From the NCBI GenBank assembly GCA_002105175.1, contig MCGE01000006.1, positions 930,001 to 994,000 on the forward strand: a stretch of 64,000 nucleotides of DNA, written 5' to 3'. Position 1 is the stretch's first letter; each line of letters opens with the position of its first letter. Shown here piece by piece: positions 11,268 to 23,964 of this stretch. This stretch comes from Absidia repens (Eukaryota > Mucoromycota > Mucoromycetes > Mucorales > Cunninghamellaceae). The notes beneath the pieces were generated by a model. The model ran no database searches. It was not told the DNA's origin and saw only the letters and a program-made list of their open reading frames with translations. Both the position numbers and the translations under genes were made by a program.

Positions 11268-12757
11268 CTAATAGGCACTACCAAAATATGGCTGCAGGGA
11301 AGGATGCGACTTGACATAACCATAGATATATGGTCTTGAGAATTGGAATGGATGGTCATTGTAAACACCCCAATACGAAAATCCTTCCATGAACCAAGTA
11401 AAGAAGACCAAACCGAAGGTAACCACCCAAATATGCTGCAGAACACGTATAGCGGAAGAATTGTAAAGGGAATGAGGCAAGACACGTTTGGCAATGGTTT
11501 TGACGATACCTTCGCAGATTACACCGACACCATTGGCAGTGAAGAAAACAGCTTGTTGACCGACAAACATTCTGCGATAGATCGGCCAGCCCACATTACA
11601 GAGAATCATATATTCATGCATCAGCCCCGAGATAACAAATACAGAAATCGATGCCATCAAGATAGAGATACCCACATAGTATTTGGTGCGTTTGGCAAGC
11701 AGGCGCTGGGTCACAAGTCGAGTGGGACGGAAGGGAAAGGCTAACCAGGTGGACTTGAATAAGTGATGCCAACGGTGTGACCAAACTTCACTCAAAGAGG
11801 ATGACACTAAAGGATGATCCATCAAGATTCGGTATTGTTCTATTCGCAGTAAACAAGATTTATGCACAAATGAGTACACTATAAATTACCGTGATGTGTC
11901 TTCCTCTTTTTTTTTTAAAACCCCCCCCCCTTACGTGATGAATAGGAGCCACCTTCAACGAAAATACAATAAAACAAGTGTAGCCCATACCCGCCTGAAT
12001 TGAAGCCAACAGTAAGAAATAATCCCGCCAAAAGGAAGAGCACCAATAAGAAAGGTGATCGGTCCTGTTGTAAGGTGATAATATCATGCATTGTAAAAGT
12101 AGCAAACCAAGCACTTAACACATCCACACAAGCCAAACAAAATACCAGACGAGTAATGATATGGTAAAATTTCTATAAGGAAAAGATTGGGTGAATATTT
12201 TATTCGTCACACAACCATAATGGCTCTCTTTTTTCCAAATTTACCATGTCTTTTTTGTACACTTTGGTGTCCCCTTTCTTAATATCCGCGGTCGTTTCCT
12301 TCGCAGGTTTTGGGAAAGTACGAATGCATGACCAGAAATCCACCCAAAGACTATACAAGGAAGCATAAACGGGCCGATCTTGAAGCAAAGGTCCAGTATA
12401 GAGAAGTTCAAGAAAGCGAAGATTGACAGAAAAGTTAAATGGGCCACCCACAAGATTGAGCACTAGAAGCGGAAGAGAGAGAAAAAAGCACCAGCAGGAA
12501 AAGTTAAATAAACGAAATTTCACAAATTGATTGTTTCACTAATAATAAAGCTTACTTGGGTGACTTGTGAATATAAGGGGGTAGACTATGTTGGCAATCA
12601 ACAAAGGAATGGCAAGGATCTGTTTGATGACACCAGGGAAGTTGGGAATGGCGATGAGCAGTGCCAATGCAGAAGCCGGAATAGCGAACGTAGCTGCATA
12701 AACGGGTATATCCAGAGTAATGCGCTCTCCATTTTTTATCAATTGTATAAAATCCAT
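11268..12757 (-). CDS. Wax-synthase-type membrane-bound O-acyltransferase
   Basis: Predicted polytopic acyltransferase of the MBOAT_2/wax synthase family, expected in the ER and transferring a fatty acyl group to an alcohol. Exons (minus strand): 12757-12556, 12462-12245, 12172-11935 and 11878-11268, in consistent phase, giving 422 residues. The diagnostic block is SLSEVWSHRWHHLFKSTW (family pattern: Leu, Trp, Arg/Trp-His), followed by a predicted membrane histidine in VISGLMHEY. Many hydrophobic segments are present, for example around PVYAATFAIPASALALLIAI and FLLVLFLLAGLFLTVGF. The intron between exons 3 and 4 begins GTAAG followed by a ten-G run. The acyl acceptor cannot be told from sequence: wax ester, sterol or secondary metabolite substrates are all possible. 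Confidence 0.75.
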
Positions 12758-13855
12758 GGTTGGTTAATGATAATAAAGAATGAAAAACGAAAGAAACGAA
12801 AAAGAGGCACCGGTTTTTATCATGGAACCTTCTATCTTTTTCAAACAGCGACAGGGCCAGCATTTATTTTCATATGATGGAGAAGTCAAATTGAGAGATC
12901 CGTGCGTTATTAAGGTGATGTTTATTTTTGATTTTTACTCAATCCACATTATTCCTTTTATGATAAGGTTATGACTATCAAGTAAAAGGAAACCATATTT
13001 GCTTGTTTGGTCAGTTTTTTCTTTCTATTTGGTACAGTTTGTGTCTATCCTTGCACGCCACAGTTTAAGAGGCAGTAGTTCTTGGCAGTAGTGATAGTTA
13101 CAAGGTTACGATATGATTATTAACATCATACTTAATATGGTCAATGAAGTTTTATGAAATCCTCATTTTTACCTTTTTGTCAATCATGCCCATTCTACCA
13201 CCTCTTTTTTTTTTATCTTCTCTAATAAAGTGTATCTTCATTGAGCTTTGTACATCGTATATTATTGTTGTGGAACGTACATGTGCGATCCGTGCTGATG
13301 ATGACAAATTGGGATCGCTCTCTCCTCCTCACCCCATTTCCATAAATGTAATTTTTGTATACAAAACAATATATCTTATTGCTCGCAAATTGGGTAATCT
13401 AAGTACAATGTGAACAAGGTCTCCATAGTTTTTTACGCGATGACATTTCCAGTATTGCCTTACGCTATTGCCGCTTCACAATCCCTTGCTAAGCTAAAAT
13501 CCAAAAGAATGGGTGTCTATCACAGAAGAGAAAAAGGATGGTGATCCAGTAATGTCATATTATATGAGTGATACAGCATCAGACCATTAATAAATTATGC
13601 ATCCGTTCTAGTGCCATTGTCGATAGTAAATCAATCCTGAACAGTATCATATCTGATCCATAAGCCAAATAGAGACAAAAGCAAGGTGCTCTACATCCCT
13701 TTTTTGCGGAAAAACTCTGCCATTCTTCACTCTGACGTCAACGTCAATCGTTCACTTATCTGTAAACCCATCTTCTACATGCAGAATCAAAATCCTTTTT
13801 GATAGTACACATGTCTACTTATATGTATGAATATAAACATACGTATTAATAAACA
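12758..13855. other. Intergenic spacer
   Basis: AT-rich DNA upstream of the MBOAT gene, presumably including its promoter. Only short frames occur, none with coding character. I see no RNA gene. Confidence 0.4.
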
Positions 13856-13859
13856 ATAA

Positions 13860-14715
13860 TAAAGAAGTGCCTTGGCTCATTGATATCACTGATCAAGCAG
13901 AAACAGGATCACATTTCATCTTAAGCGACTCTATAGAAGTGTCAAACAACTACTCTAAGAGAAAACGTAGTTTAGTGTTTAAGCTCAAAAGCAGGTGTTT
14001 GATGGAACACGCACAAAATGCCTACAATAGTGACACTATTCATTATATAATGGAACAGAGGATGGTTGATAAAAGGATCATATTTTATTAAAGCGTATTG
14101 ATAGATACTAAAACTAAGGGCGGGGTCGACGGTTCATTGCAATAAGGATCTGTTGATGGTAGCATGAGTGAGACTATTGAGGAAGTTGAACAGTGGTCAA
14201 CAGTAATTAAAAGGGACGAATGTAAAAAGGGGTCCGATATACTGTACAAGGCAGAGAAGACAAGAGGACGGTTATATGAAGTTATGAATTTCCTTTTATT
14301 GTAGCATAATAGCTGCCTTCATTAATCTAAAGCGATGATAAAAATGGATTTCTTGTACTATTCAAACAAGAGAGAAACTAATGGGACGTTTTTCATTGAA
14401 GCAAGTAAAAATAGACGCATTTTATTCAGTTGAAGATACAAACAATGGATAAACTAATACTAAACCAAGTTGATGAAGGCTCCAAAAGGGCAAACTATTG
14501 GTACCTTCAGATCCTAGATCCAAAATGAAAGGGTTCCCCATGCATCTTGTAATCCCTGTGCTGAAACCCTTTCTAAACTATTCCTGACACTAATCGAAGA
14601 CCACCAGAACCGTATAGAAGTCACAATTGTGAAGAATTAAAGAAAGAATGAAAAAGAAAAGTGGAAATGAAAAAATGAGCGAAAATAAAACTACGATGTG
14701 TGCGGGATTTAAAAT
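13860..14715 (-). repeat. Dispersed repeat family, copy C
   Basis: Minus-strand copy of about 850 bp. It starts with AAATCCCGCACACATCG (about 14712-14696), where the usual CACGTG is mutated to CACATC. It continues with the core at about 14575-14520 and AATAAA-type units at about 14420, 14388, 14300 and 14090. The distal end shares CTGCTTGATCA with copy B. Confidence 0.75.
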
Positions 14716-16185
14716 ATTTCAAGTTGTTCGCCCCTTGTGTGTATCTTTTTTTTTACAATGATGCATGCATAAAAAATGAGCTGTGATGGGCACATGAAAA
14801 AGTAACTTGGGAATCAATATTTGTTATGTACCTGGTACTTGAAATAAAATAATTGAGTACAATACAGGAAATTGCGGAAAAAAAGAGGGAAGAATTGGAC
14901 AGAATTAAACATGACGAAGCACTCTCCTCCAATTTGCCTCTGTCTATTCTAAATTATAGCCTTACACCAAAAACCGAGAACAGGCTAGAAATATCATAAT
15001 ATACGTGCAAAACAAGCACAAGGAAACCACTACAGTAATAAACACTGCGATCGCTTCTACTTTTTATTTGAAAATTCCTCAAGTATGTCACCGGCCAAAA
15101 AAAAAATAAAAAAGATAAAATAAAAGAGATTGCTAAAATAAGAACTCTAATTCGCGCATGAATTTATTTTCAGGTACATGTATACTACTTTTCATATTCT
15201 TCCAAGATTCATAGTTGTGTACACTAAACATATGTACTAATACCCTGAGGAGAATCGCTTGCGCAATGACCAGGTCTACTCATATTACAAAATGGTATAT
15301 GTAAGTTAAATAATATATTTTCAAAATGCGATCCTGCACACGGATTTTTTTGGTTTTGGGAGCGCCACGTTCGTAATTGTTTTTTTCGGGCTCTGTCTGA
15401 ATTGCCACACCTTTTGGCGCAAAACGACATGGCGAAGCAAACCATAAAGAATAAAAGGGATCGGGTCAAGTTTTTTTTTTTTTTTTTAAAAAAATATAAA
15501 AATGCTGAGCGGCGCAAAGACCGAGTTACTCAAGCTTTCGCTGTTCCCAAGTTTATTAACCGACAAAAGAACAAGGCATTTTATTTTTCTTGGCATACAT
15601 AATAAGGGGATGTGTTCTTTTCAACTTTAGAGGCCATGATCAAGCCCCACAGTTGCATTTTATAACATGGGACTTCCATTGTCGGAGCATTTGAACAACA
15701 AAGACTTTTTTTATGTATGGTAAGTAACACACAGCCATTTCGGAGGATAAAATGCCACGTCGAGTGACCACTCTCGACTAGTACTTTTATGGTAGGTCAA
15801 CATGCTAACTTGCAAAAAACAAGGGCATACCAATAATAGTCAGCAAAAAGTTTTATTTTTTTACACGAGCAATAAACTATCTATATATATAGCCCATTTG
15901 ATTTTATAAATAGAAGAAAACAATACCCGGAACTATAGGATCAAGATTTTTTTACCCAAAAAAAAACAAAGTTGTATGATACATTTTTCATTGTCTTTTT
16001 TTTTTTTTTTTTTTTTATCACACACTGTTTCCCTTTACCCCTGCATCACACACATGTCATATACAATAGTCATCAAATTCAAACAAAAAAAAAATGAGTC
16101 AGAATATATATTCAAAAATATCAACATGTTTTTATTATTGCTCTTATCAAAAAAATAAAAACTAAATAACTAAGCGCCTAATCTA
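14716..16185. other. Intergenic spacer
   Basis: AT-rich DNA with several 10-18-nt homopolymer runs, between repeat copy C and the 3' end of the MADS-box gene. No supportable gene. Confidence 0.4.
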
Positions 16186-17695
16186 TCAAGTGGTGGAGAA
16201 TCGTTGTTTTTTGGCGAGAGACGGGTCATAAGAGGGAAATTCATGTTTCATAGGATCATAAGGATCACCGCCACCACCGCGCTGTTGATGAGAAGGAGAA
16301 TGTTGATGTTGATGTTGATGTTGCTGCTGGTGCTGGTGCTGTTGATGATGATAACTTGACGGTGGAGGAAGTGGAGGTGCGCGATGGTGATGTGAAGGAG
16401 GCCATTGGAATGCTTGCTGTTGCTGCGATGGTGGCATATTTGAGGTAGTAGATGTTGTATTGCTGTGTTGCCCATTCAAATTCAAAGGACTTGGTAATTC
16501 AGGTTGATCATAAAAGGATTGGTAATATGCCCAAGGACTTGGTATTGGTGGATGCACCATCTGTGAAGGCACAGTGGTGGTGACAGATTTCGTATCGATG
16601 GCATTAGGCAGCATAGAAGACGTGGATGGTGCTGTTGAATGGTTATGTTGTTGTAATGCTGCAGAATTCATTAGAGGAGGAGGGGGATGCATTTTCGTTA
16701 CCGTGTTTAAGGATGAAGATGTTGGTGGCGGTGGGTGAGATGTCGCATAAGATGGATAAGGTGATCCATCGGGTGGCATAATGGTAGAGTTAGAAGACGA
16801 TAATGATGAGATGGATGTTTGCTGTTGATGCTGTACATGATTTGGTGAAGATGACCTGTTAGAATGCAAAGTAGGAGGCGTATCCAGATGTAGCTGCGAA
16901 GGAATGGGTGGTGTTTCTACGTATTGAATGGGTCTTGGAGCCTGAATGAAAAGTGAAGTGAGTTCCCTTTTCGACTTGTTTTTATGATATCACAAACTTC
17001 ATCTCGCTTTGCGTTTTTTTTTATATGGTTTTTGGTTTTTGTTTTACCTGAGAAGGAGAATGGCTTGTGGACAGAGCATGATTCATATCGCGATAGCTTC
17101 CAATGTCGTCATCGTTATCATCATCATCTTCATCGCCGTCTTCTTTTATTTTGTTGTCAGAGCTTCCAGGCCCACCTGAGATATCGGATTGATCAAACTA
17201 AAAAGAAAGGATGAGTATAAAAAATAATTACCCACAGATGATTTGAATTTATAAAGGATAACATACATCATTATTGGACTTGCTTTCAAAAGGGTCGCCA
17301 TGCTGATTAATAATAACAGTAATAACAATAATAATGAGTCAATATCAGTATCACATTAAGTTTTTAATATCATGCTCATTCCAGACCACCACCTTCCCCT
17401 ATATATTTACCTCCGTATATTTCATCAAGATATGATCCATGTCTGAGCTTGCGTATTGTACCAGTTTGCCTTTCGGATTGAATATAATCAACGCGACTTC
17501 ACAGTTGCATAGCACAGATAATTCATAAGCCTTTTTCATTAATCCATGTTTACGTTTCAAGAAGGTCACCTAGTAATTAAGACAAAAAAAAAAAGTGAGT
17601 ATTAACTGACAAGAAGTTCTGAGGAAGGGCGTCTGGCTTACCTGTCTGTTTCGGTTATTTACAATAGGCTGAATGCTGATCTTCTTTCTTCCCAT
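16186..17695 (-). CDS. MEF2/Rlm1-type MADS-box transcription factor
   Basis: Nuclear DNA-binding regulator. Exons (minus strand): 17695-17642, 17569-17411, 17302-17267, 17197-17048 and 16941-16186, giving 384 residues. Residues 1-57 form a MADS domain ([38 protein letters not shown]), running into the MEF2-type extension [15 protein letters not shown]. An acidic stretch ([13 protein letters not shown]) precedes a long low-complexity C-terminus rich in Ser, Pro, Gln and His, including alternating Gln/His from GTTGAT repeats. In yeast the family acts downstream of the cell-wall-integrity MAP kinase; that role here is inferred. The tail has SP/TP dipeptides suitable for MAP-kinase phosphorylation. 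The MADS type is certain; targets are unknown. Confidence 0.9.
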
Positions 17696-18540
17696 TGTTA
17701 GTTTGTTTGTTGACTAAAAAACGATGGGGAAGTTTGTATATAGTTGAAGAATTAAAAAATGAAGAGAGCGTGAAAAAAAGAAAAATACACGCAGATATAT
17801 ATGATAAAAAAGAATGAGAAAATAAAAGCGAAAGAGAAAGAAAAAAGAAAAAAAAGAGAAGGGAAACCTAAATACACATGAATCTATTAATAGTACCTGT
17901 GTCAATGTCCATGCCATCCCTGGACCTTTCACTCTCCGCTAGGCAAGAAACACCCTGTTGGTGGTACTACTCTTGTGCTGCACCAATGTCATGCCAACAT
18001 TACTATACTTCTTTCAATGTATCATTTCTATCAAGTCTTCAGGCACATCTTTTTTGTAAAAAAGACTTATGAGCTTATAGGGTAATAAACATGCCTATAT
18101 TATGATTGACGAAAAAAACTTAATATGGAACTAAGCATCCCTTATTTTTACCCCGATCCTTTCCCCCCCCCTCGCTTTTATGGCTCTATCTATCATTTCA
18201 TTCTCTCCTAGTCACTCCTATGAAAGCAGAGAGAGAAAAAAAAACACATGGATCTCATGATAAAATAACATCCATATAGTGATATTTGAATGGGCCATAC
18301 AATATTTCGCCCTGTGATATTTTTCTTTTTCACTTGTCGGTGGAAGAATATTTCTTTTTTGGCCCCGCCCAATCCCGTATTTCCCTCCATCCACTATCAC
18401 AATATACACTTTCTATCTCCTTTCTTTAAAAAAAAAATCCATGTTTCATTTCACTCCGGTACAAATACTGAATTTTTTTATTGAAAGTTAAAAGTGAGAG
18501 AGAGAGACTGAGATCACACACACATACAAAAATGGTGCGA
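17696..18540. promoter_or_regulatory. Spacer between MADS-box and KNH-like genes
   Basis: Upstream region of the MADS-box gene: purine-rich AGAAAAAGAG tracts on the plus strand (pyrimidine-rich on the coding strand) lie at about 17750-17870, consistent with a fungal 5' UTR/promoter. No gene seen. Confidence 0.35.
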
Positions 18541-19126
18541 TCAGCCATGTTTAATGACAGTAAAATAATAAGAAAAAGCATTGGAGCCATGTGCCGCCGA
18601 AAAAGGGAAAAAGGCTAATTGATATCGATTACCGTCAGGAAGCTGATCCCATACCTTGAAAGAATAAGTGGATGTCGACATTCCATAGCCATTGGTATTT
18701 GTAGTGTTGCTGATTTCCGCCACTGGAGAAGTATTATTCACAAAACCGACTTTGCCAAGATCTCGAGGGAAAAACCCATTTTGATCAATCAGTTGAATTT
18801 CACCTCCAATAGGAGCATGCGTATCACTCATCAGTCGGATCATCATCAATTCCCCTATACAGTAGTACGTGTATCAAAAAAAAAAAACTACGTAAATACA
18901 TACATCATGTTGTCAAACATATTTATTTCATCGCCCACCAAAAGGAATGCTGTTTTGTTTTTTTGTTTGTTCATGGGATACCTGCTCTCCATTGTGTGTA
19001 TTTGGAAGGTGAGTCAAACCATGTCGAGCCATGGACGAAAACATTATCCATAGTGCAGACCCATGCTTCAAAGAAGAAAACGAAAAACCAAATAACAGAG
19101 TAACGAGACATCATCATCATGACCAT
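18541..19126 (-). CDS. Small secreted protein, KRE9/KNH-like
   Basis: Two exons (minus strand): 19126-18982 and 18854-18541, joined in phase with GTATCC...TATAG, giving 152 residues. The start is ambiguous: ATG GTC followed by four ATG codons, all in frame. A hydrophobic N-terminus (SRYSVIWFFVFFFEAWVC) looks like a signal peptide. The mature part has WRAGELMMIRL, then GGEIQLID, a Gly/Asn/Thr-rich segment, and YSFKVWDQLPDGNRYQLAFF. This layout, WxAG near the start and a beta-rich domain with a late YQLAFF strand, recalls the Ser-Thr-rich/KRE9-KNH1 domain of extracellular fungal proteins. I see no GPI signal. Assignment to that family is tentative; secretion is better supported. Confidence 0.55.
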
Positions 19127-19460
19127 ATACTAAAAGAAGTGTAATATGTAAAAGCAGAAGAAAAATACGAGAATCAAGGCATTTATAAATTGAAAGAATA
19201 TGTTGTCAGTGAACGTATCCTTTTCCTCATCATTCTACACAAGAGTCCGTCAAGTTTTCATTGGTATAAAATTGTCTTTATTTGATATATATTAAGTAGA
19301 AAAAAAATGGTAACAAATATAAAAACAAACGTATAAATAGAGGAAAAGTCAACTAGGCTATAATACAGAGGGAGGGGGAATGGAGAACATGATGAACTAA
19401 AATACAAAGGATGAATATAAAAATAAATAAATAAATGAGAAGGGATGGTGATAACTATTT
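19127..19460. other. Short spacer, 3' end of glycerol kinase gene
   Basis: AT-rich. Near 19265-19280 the plus strand contains the complement of an AATAAA-like signal for the minus-strand glycerol kinase gene. Nothing else seen. Confidence 0.35.
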
Positions 19461-21147
19461 CTAAGCGGAGACGGGACAGGAGGGAGCAGTTGAAGGAGAC
19501 GCCCAACCAAAAGAGCTTTCGACGGCCTTCATCCAACCTTGGTACATGGTGTTTCGCTTTTCAACAGAGATAGAGGGTTCAAACACGGTTTTGCCTTGGT
19601 TGTTGACAGATTGTAATTCGTCCATATTTTTCCAAACCCCCACCGCTAAACCGGCTGCAATGGCAGCACCCAAGGCAGTGGATTCACGCATCATTGGTCG
19701 TTCGACAGAGATACCAAGCAAATTGGCTTGAATTTGCATGCAAAGATCAGAGTTGGACATTCCACCATCCACCTTGAGCGAGCGAAGAGGCTTACCACTG
19801 TCCTTATTCATGGCATCCAAAATGGCTTTACTTTGAAAACACACCGATTCCAAGGTCGCCCGACAGATATGTTCCAAGCGTGTGAATTGAGTCAAGCCAC
19901 AGATGGTCCCACGAGCTGTATCGTTCCAATAAGGTGCAAATAATCCCGCGAATGCCGTGACAAAGTAGGTGCCTGCTGAATCGTCGACTTGCGACGCCAA
20001 TTCATTCAATTGTTGTGTGTCTTGAATCACCCGCAAGTTGTCCCGGAGCCAGTTAATGGAGCTACCTGCCACAGCTACAGAGCCTTCCAAAGCATAGGCA
20101 GCTTGAGCTTCATTGCCAAATTGATATGCCACCGTAGATAAAAGCCCGTTCTTGGATTTCACAGGTTCGTCGCCAGTGTTGAATAACATGAAGCAACCAG
20201 TACCGTATGTGTTCTTGGCATCACCAGCAGCAAAACATTTTTGACCAACAAGAGCCGATTGCTGGTCGCCGAGACACCCGGCAATAGGAATGCCAGCCAA
20301 AGGCCCATCGTGGACTTGACCATACATTTGTGATGAGGAGACGATTTTTGGTAATTGTACTTGTTCCAATCCGAAAAAGCTAAAAGAAATATAGAAGACA
20401 GATGTGTGAATATACAGAGAGAAGCAAATGAATAATATTTCTGTTGCTTACCTTAATGCTTCAGGACTCCATTGCAGGGTGTGAATATTCATCAACATGG
20501 TACGACTTGCGTTAGTTACATCAGTAACCATAATTCCATGTTCCGACCCACCAGTCAAATTCTAATTGAGAGAAGAAGGATGAGTATAAAGTTGAATCTA
20601 AAAGATGAAGGATTGTGCTTACATAAATCAACCAAGTGTCCATTGTACCAAAACATAAACGGTCTTGTTCTTGAGCTTGAGCAATCACAGGCACATTGTC
20701 CAAAAGCCATCGTAGTTTCACAGCAGTAAAATAGGTTGTGAGCGGCAGACCACAGACGGGTTCCAAAATATGAACGTTACCGTTGGCTTTCTTCGTGAGT
20801 TGTTGAACCGTTTCCAAAGTACGAGCATCACTCCAAAGAATGGCAGGATGAAGAGGTTGACCAGTGAGCTTATCCCACGTAACAATAGTTTCACGTTGAT
20901 TGGTAATGCCGACGGATGTAATGTCTTGAAGAGAATAACCCAGTCCTTCCAGTTTGTGTACGGCGTGGAAAATACAAGTACGTACAGAGTCAAGAATATC
21001 GTAAGGGTCGTGTTCCATCCACCCAGGTTGAGGTGAATGTTGTTCGAGTTCCATTTGATGATGTGTCACCAATGTACCTTGTTCGTCGAATATAACAAAA
21101 CGAGTGGATGTTGTTCCTTGGTCGATGGCACCAATAAGTTTTGGCAT
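19461..21147 (-). CDS. GUT1: Glycerol kinase
   Basis: FGGY-family kinase converting glycerol and ATP to glycerol-3-phosphate, the entry step of glycerol use. Exons (minus strand): 21147-20623, 20561-20452 and 20379-19461, giving 517 residues, the usual length. Landmarks: the phosphate-binding start [16 protein letters not shown], substrate residues in TNQRET, the [15 protein letters not shown] block spanning exons 1-2, [18 protein letters not shown], and the FGGY signature region [20 protein letters not shown] through [13 protein letters not shown]. The frame is intact and ends in TAG. Pyrimidine-rich leader sequence lies upstream of the ATG (purine-rich on the plus strand at 21180-21260). 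Confidence 0.95.
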
Positions 21148-21951
21148 TATATATGTCGAAAGTAGTGAGAGATTGAGAGATTGAGAAAAAAAAAAAAAAA
21201 GCGATAAATAAAAAATAAAGCGAAAGAAGAGTAAAAATAAAAATAGAGCAAAAAGAAAGAGTTAAATAGACGGCCCCGCCCCCACTTTATGAAAACCCTG
21301 CTTTCCCTTTCTTGAAAACATCGCAACCTCTTTTCCACGGGACGGGGATTAAAAAAAGAATCGTTTCATTTTACCCTGCTTACCCTGCCGGTCTACTTGA
21401 AAGTTTAGCCATGGTGATTTGTCATTGGTGCACTGCTTCTCGCTTCCAGAGTGATACTTACCCAAAATAGAAATTTTGCTTTCCTCTCCACTTGAAAACA
21501 CACCAGTCGATCTGCATTCATTCACCAATTGCATAAAGTATAAGTAATCGGGTTGAGTATTATAAAGGGTCAACACACGTTTTTTCCCTTCCACTCATCT
21601 CGTATATATATAAAAAATCTTTCCTGGATCAATAAGCAACCTTGCATGATCTGACTTTTTGTCGCTCTTTTATTCTCCCCACTGACTGGAAAAAATTACA
21701 TACAGTAGAGAATAGCCGAGAACAAAAAAGTTCTTTCACGCGCTAAATTTTATAAGCTTATTTTCTTAAATTCTCCGCATCACCAAGAATCAGAGGATTT
21801 TCTTATTCATCATCAAGTTAAAAAATACATTTCTTTATTGTTTTACCAAGCCGTTGCTTATTGCCCAAAAACAAGAATAAAAAATAATAAGGAATATAAA
21901 AATATAAATAATCAAAAGATGGAGTCGGGGTCCATATGTTTCAGATGCTTC
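21148..21951. other. Spacer between glycerol kinase and zinc transporter genes
   Basis: Holds the promoter of the minus-strand glycerol kinase gene and the 3' flank of the zinc transporter gene. A short minus-strand frame at 21349-21594 lacks coding character. No other feature seen. Confidence 0.35.
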
Positions 21952-22522
21952 CTAATGGCATAAAGTGGGATCGAGAAGAGCAACACAGCAGCCTTTGCTA
22001 TTGCTGTCTTGGCTACATTCAATCTGAATAGTGGAATGATGTATACCAAATTCATGGTATAATAAAGATTGGGCTTCGATCAAGACATGATTATCACTAT
22101 CTGTAGTCATGAATGTACTTGCATCTTCAACAGGATGATGGCTGCTACTGCTACTGCTACTGCTACTACCGCTGCTGCTACTATCACTATGTGTACTGAT
22201 GGGAGTGGTCGGGGCAATAACACAAGTGGATGGACCCTTTACTATCAAATGAACAGACAGAGCAGTTTTTCCAGGGGACAATGTCCAAATATGAAGGTCA
22301 TGTACGTCTACCACTCTTTTCAATTGCAAAAGAGACTCTTCTACTTCATGAATTTCCAAGTGAGTCGGGCACCCTTCCATCAATACCACAAAGGACTCAC
22401 ACACAAGATGATAAGTGGTATACATGACAATGATAGAAAACAAAAATGTACAAAGCGGATCGACAAATCCATACTCTGGCTTGATCCATAATGTGATAGA
22501 TGATATCAGCACGCCTACATAC

Positions 22523-22563
<41 letters not shown>

Positions 22564-23683
22564 GTAGTAGTTAGCGGTGTTTTAATTCCCAAGACCAACT
22601 CTTTTTTTTTTTTACCTAAAGATGCCAGAAGATCACCTAACACATGGAGAGCTGCTGCTTGGAGATTGATGTTGTGTATTTTCTATAAATTATATATAGG
22701 TTAGGCAGAGATAAAATAAAATAAAATAATGGATTACCTTTTTTGGATTCAGCTGACTTTCTTGGTCTGAGTCAGTTATTTGATCTTGATCTTGATGTTG
22801 ATGCTGGTGATTATGATGATGATGATGATGATGATGCCCACCCAACACATATGCCAATCTATCAAAAAAAGAAAAAATAAAGTTAACTTGCATCAACCAT
22901 TACACGTCAGTGGCCATGGTAGTTTACACAAGGTTGACAAAAACGCCAATGGAGGCGGTCGTACACATCTACAAAGCAATAAAGATAAAAGCAATTAATT
23001 TCTATCTCCGCCCATCGAGACAATCCAGGGGTTAAAAAAATAATGTGGTGCTTACAATCTTCGCATCTATTTTTTGAGGATGGCTTAAACGGTGAAAAGC
23101 TTCCACTACCAAAAATCCAGTCAAAATCCAAATAGTAAAAACCGAAATTAAGGCGGCCACGACTTCAGCGCGGTGGAACCCAAATGAATGACCTAATATT
23201 TCATATAAATAATGTCACAAAAAAAAAAAACATCAAACAATTGACGATATATATTGAAACACATTCTCCTCTTCTATTTTGCCTTTTTGGAATCATCTGC
23301 TTACGTTTTGTAGGCGGTTTCTCGGCAAGATAGATAGCCACCAAAGCTACAATAAAGCTGGCTACGTCTGACAGTAAATGGAAACCGTCACTGAGTAATG
23401 CTAGGATAGATAACAAATGGTGAGAGAGACATTGTATTTTCAAAAAGTCATTATAATTTTACGTATGTACCTAAGGAATTAGCGAGATAACCAGCAGTAA
23501 CTTCGGTGATGAAAAACAAAAACGCAAGGGAGCATGCAAACATCAGCTTTTTTTTGTAGCAGTAGCGTCGTTGTCGCTGTTTTGTAACATCATGATTTGT
23601 GAGCAAGTAGAGTCTGATCTTGGTATGAGCAAACGATCCTGCTTACTTTTTAATAGGGGTGCGGATTCTTCTTTTGTAGACAT
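21952..23683 (-). CDS. CDF-family zinc transporter (possible N-terminal frame break)
   Basis: Cation diffusion facilitator, a membrane Zn2+/H+ exchanger expected to move zinc into the vacuole or secretory pathway. Exons (minus strand): 23683-23647, 23638-23471, 23400-23305, 23192-23056, 22968-22928, 22858-22738, 22682-22616 and 22514-21952, 409 residues if the first two are joined. Metal sites are HxxxD in helix 2 (H76, D80; FHLLSD) and helix 5 (H213, D217; HVLGD), the zinc-selective pattern. A cytosolic His-rich loop (eight His in a row, then His/Gln) separates helices 4 and 5. The C-terminal domain has VVDVHDLHIWTLSPG and a Ser-rich insert. The oddity is the 8-base GTAAGCAG at 23639-23646 between MSTKEESAPLLK and the rest; without removing it the frame shifts. 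Translation could instead start at the Met just before helix 1. Confidence 0.85.
22524..22560. repeat. Poly(A) tract inside a zinc transporter intron
   Basis: 37 consecutive A on the plus strand, which is a T run on the coding strand near the 3' end of the last intron (22515-22615), just before the TAG acceptor. Confidence 0.95.
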
Positions 23684-23964
23684 TTTTTTTTAAGAGTGAG
23701 AGAAGGAAGAAGAAAAAGAGTTGAAAATAAAAAGGCTTTTCTTTTTTTTTTTCCTTTTTTTTTTTTCGAAACACACTTTTTGTAAACTTTGATGGAGGGG
23801 ATGAACCTTGATGGCTGAATATAGCTATTCTTTGCATAACAAAAAAAAAAAAAGCATATTTTTTTATGTCATACTTTCAAACACCGCCCTGAGTATGGTT
23901 TTCCTTCTCTTTTTCCTTTTTTTCCCGTTTTTTCTTTCTTTCTCTCATTTAGATCATTCAAGTT
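23684..23964. promoter_or_regulatory. Divergent promoter, zinc transporter / PMT
   Basis: 281-bp spacer between two divergently transcribed genes, with T/C-rich tracts leading to each ATG. The spacing suggests shared or overlapping promoters; no specific site is assigned. Confidence 0.4.

Noticed and set aside
21349..21594. 81-codon minus-strand frame upstream of glycerol kinase
   Set aside because: No recognisable domain, no splice context, and it lies in promoter-like sequence.
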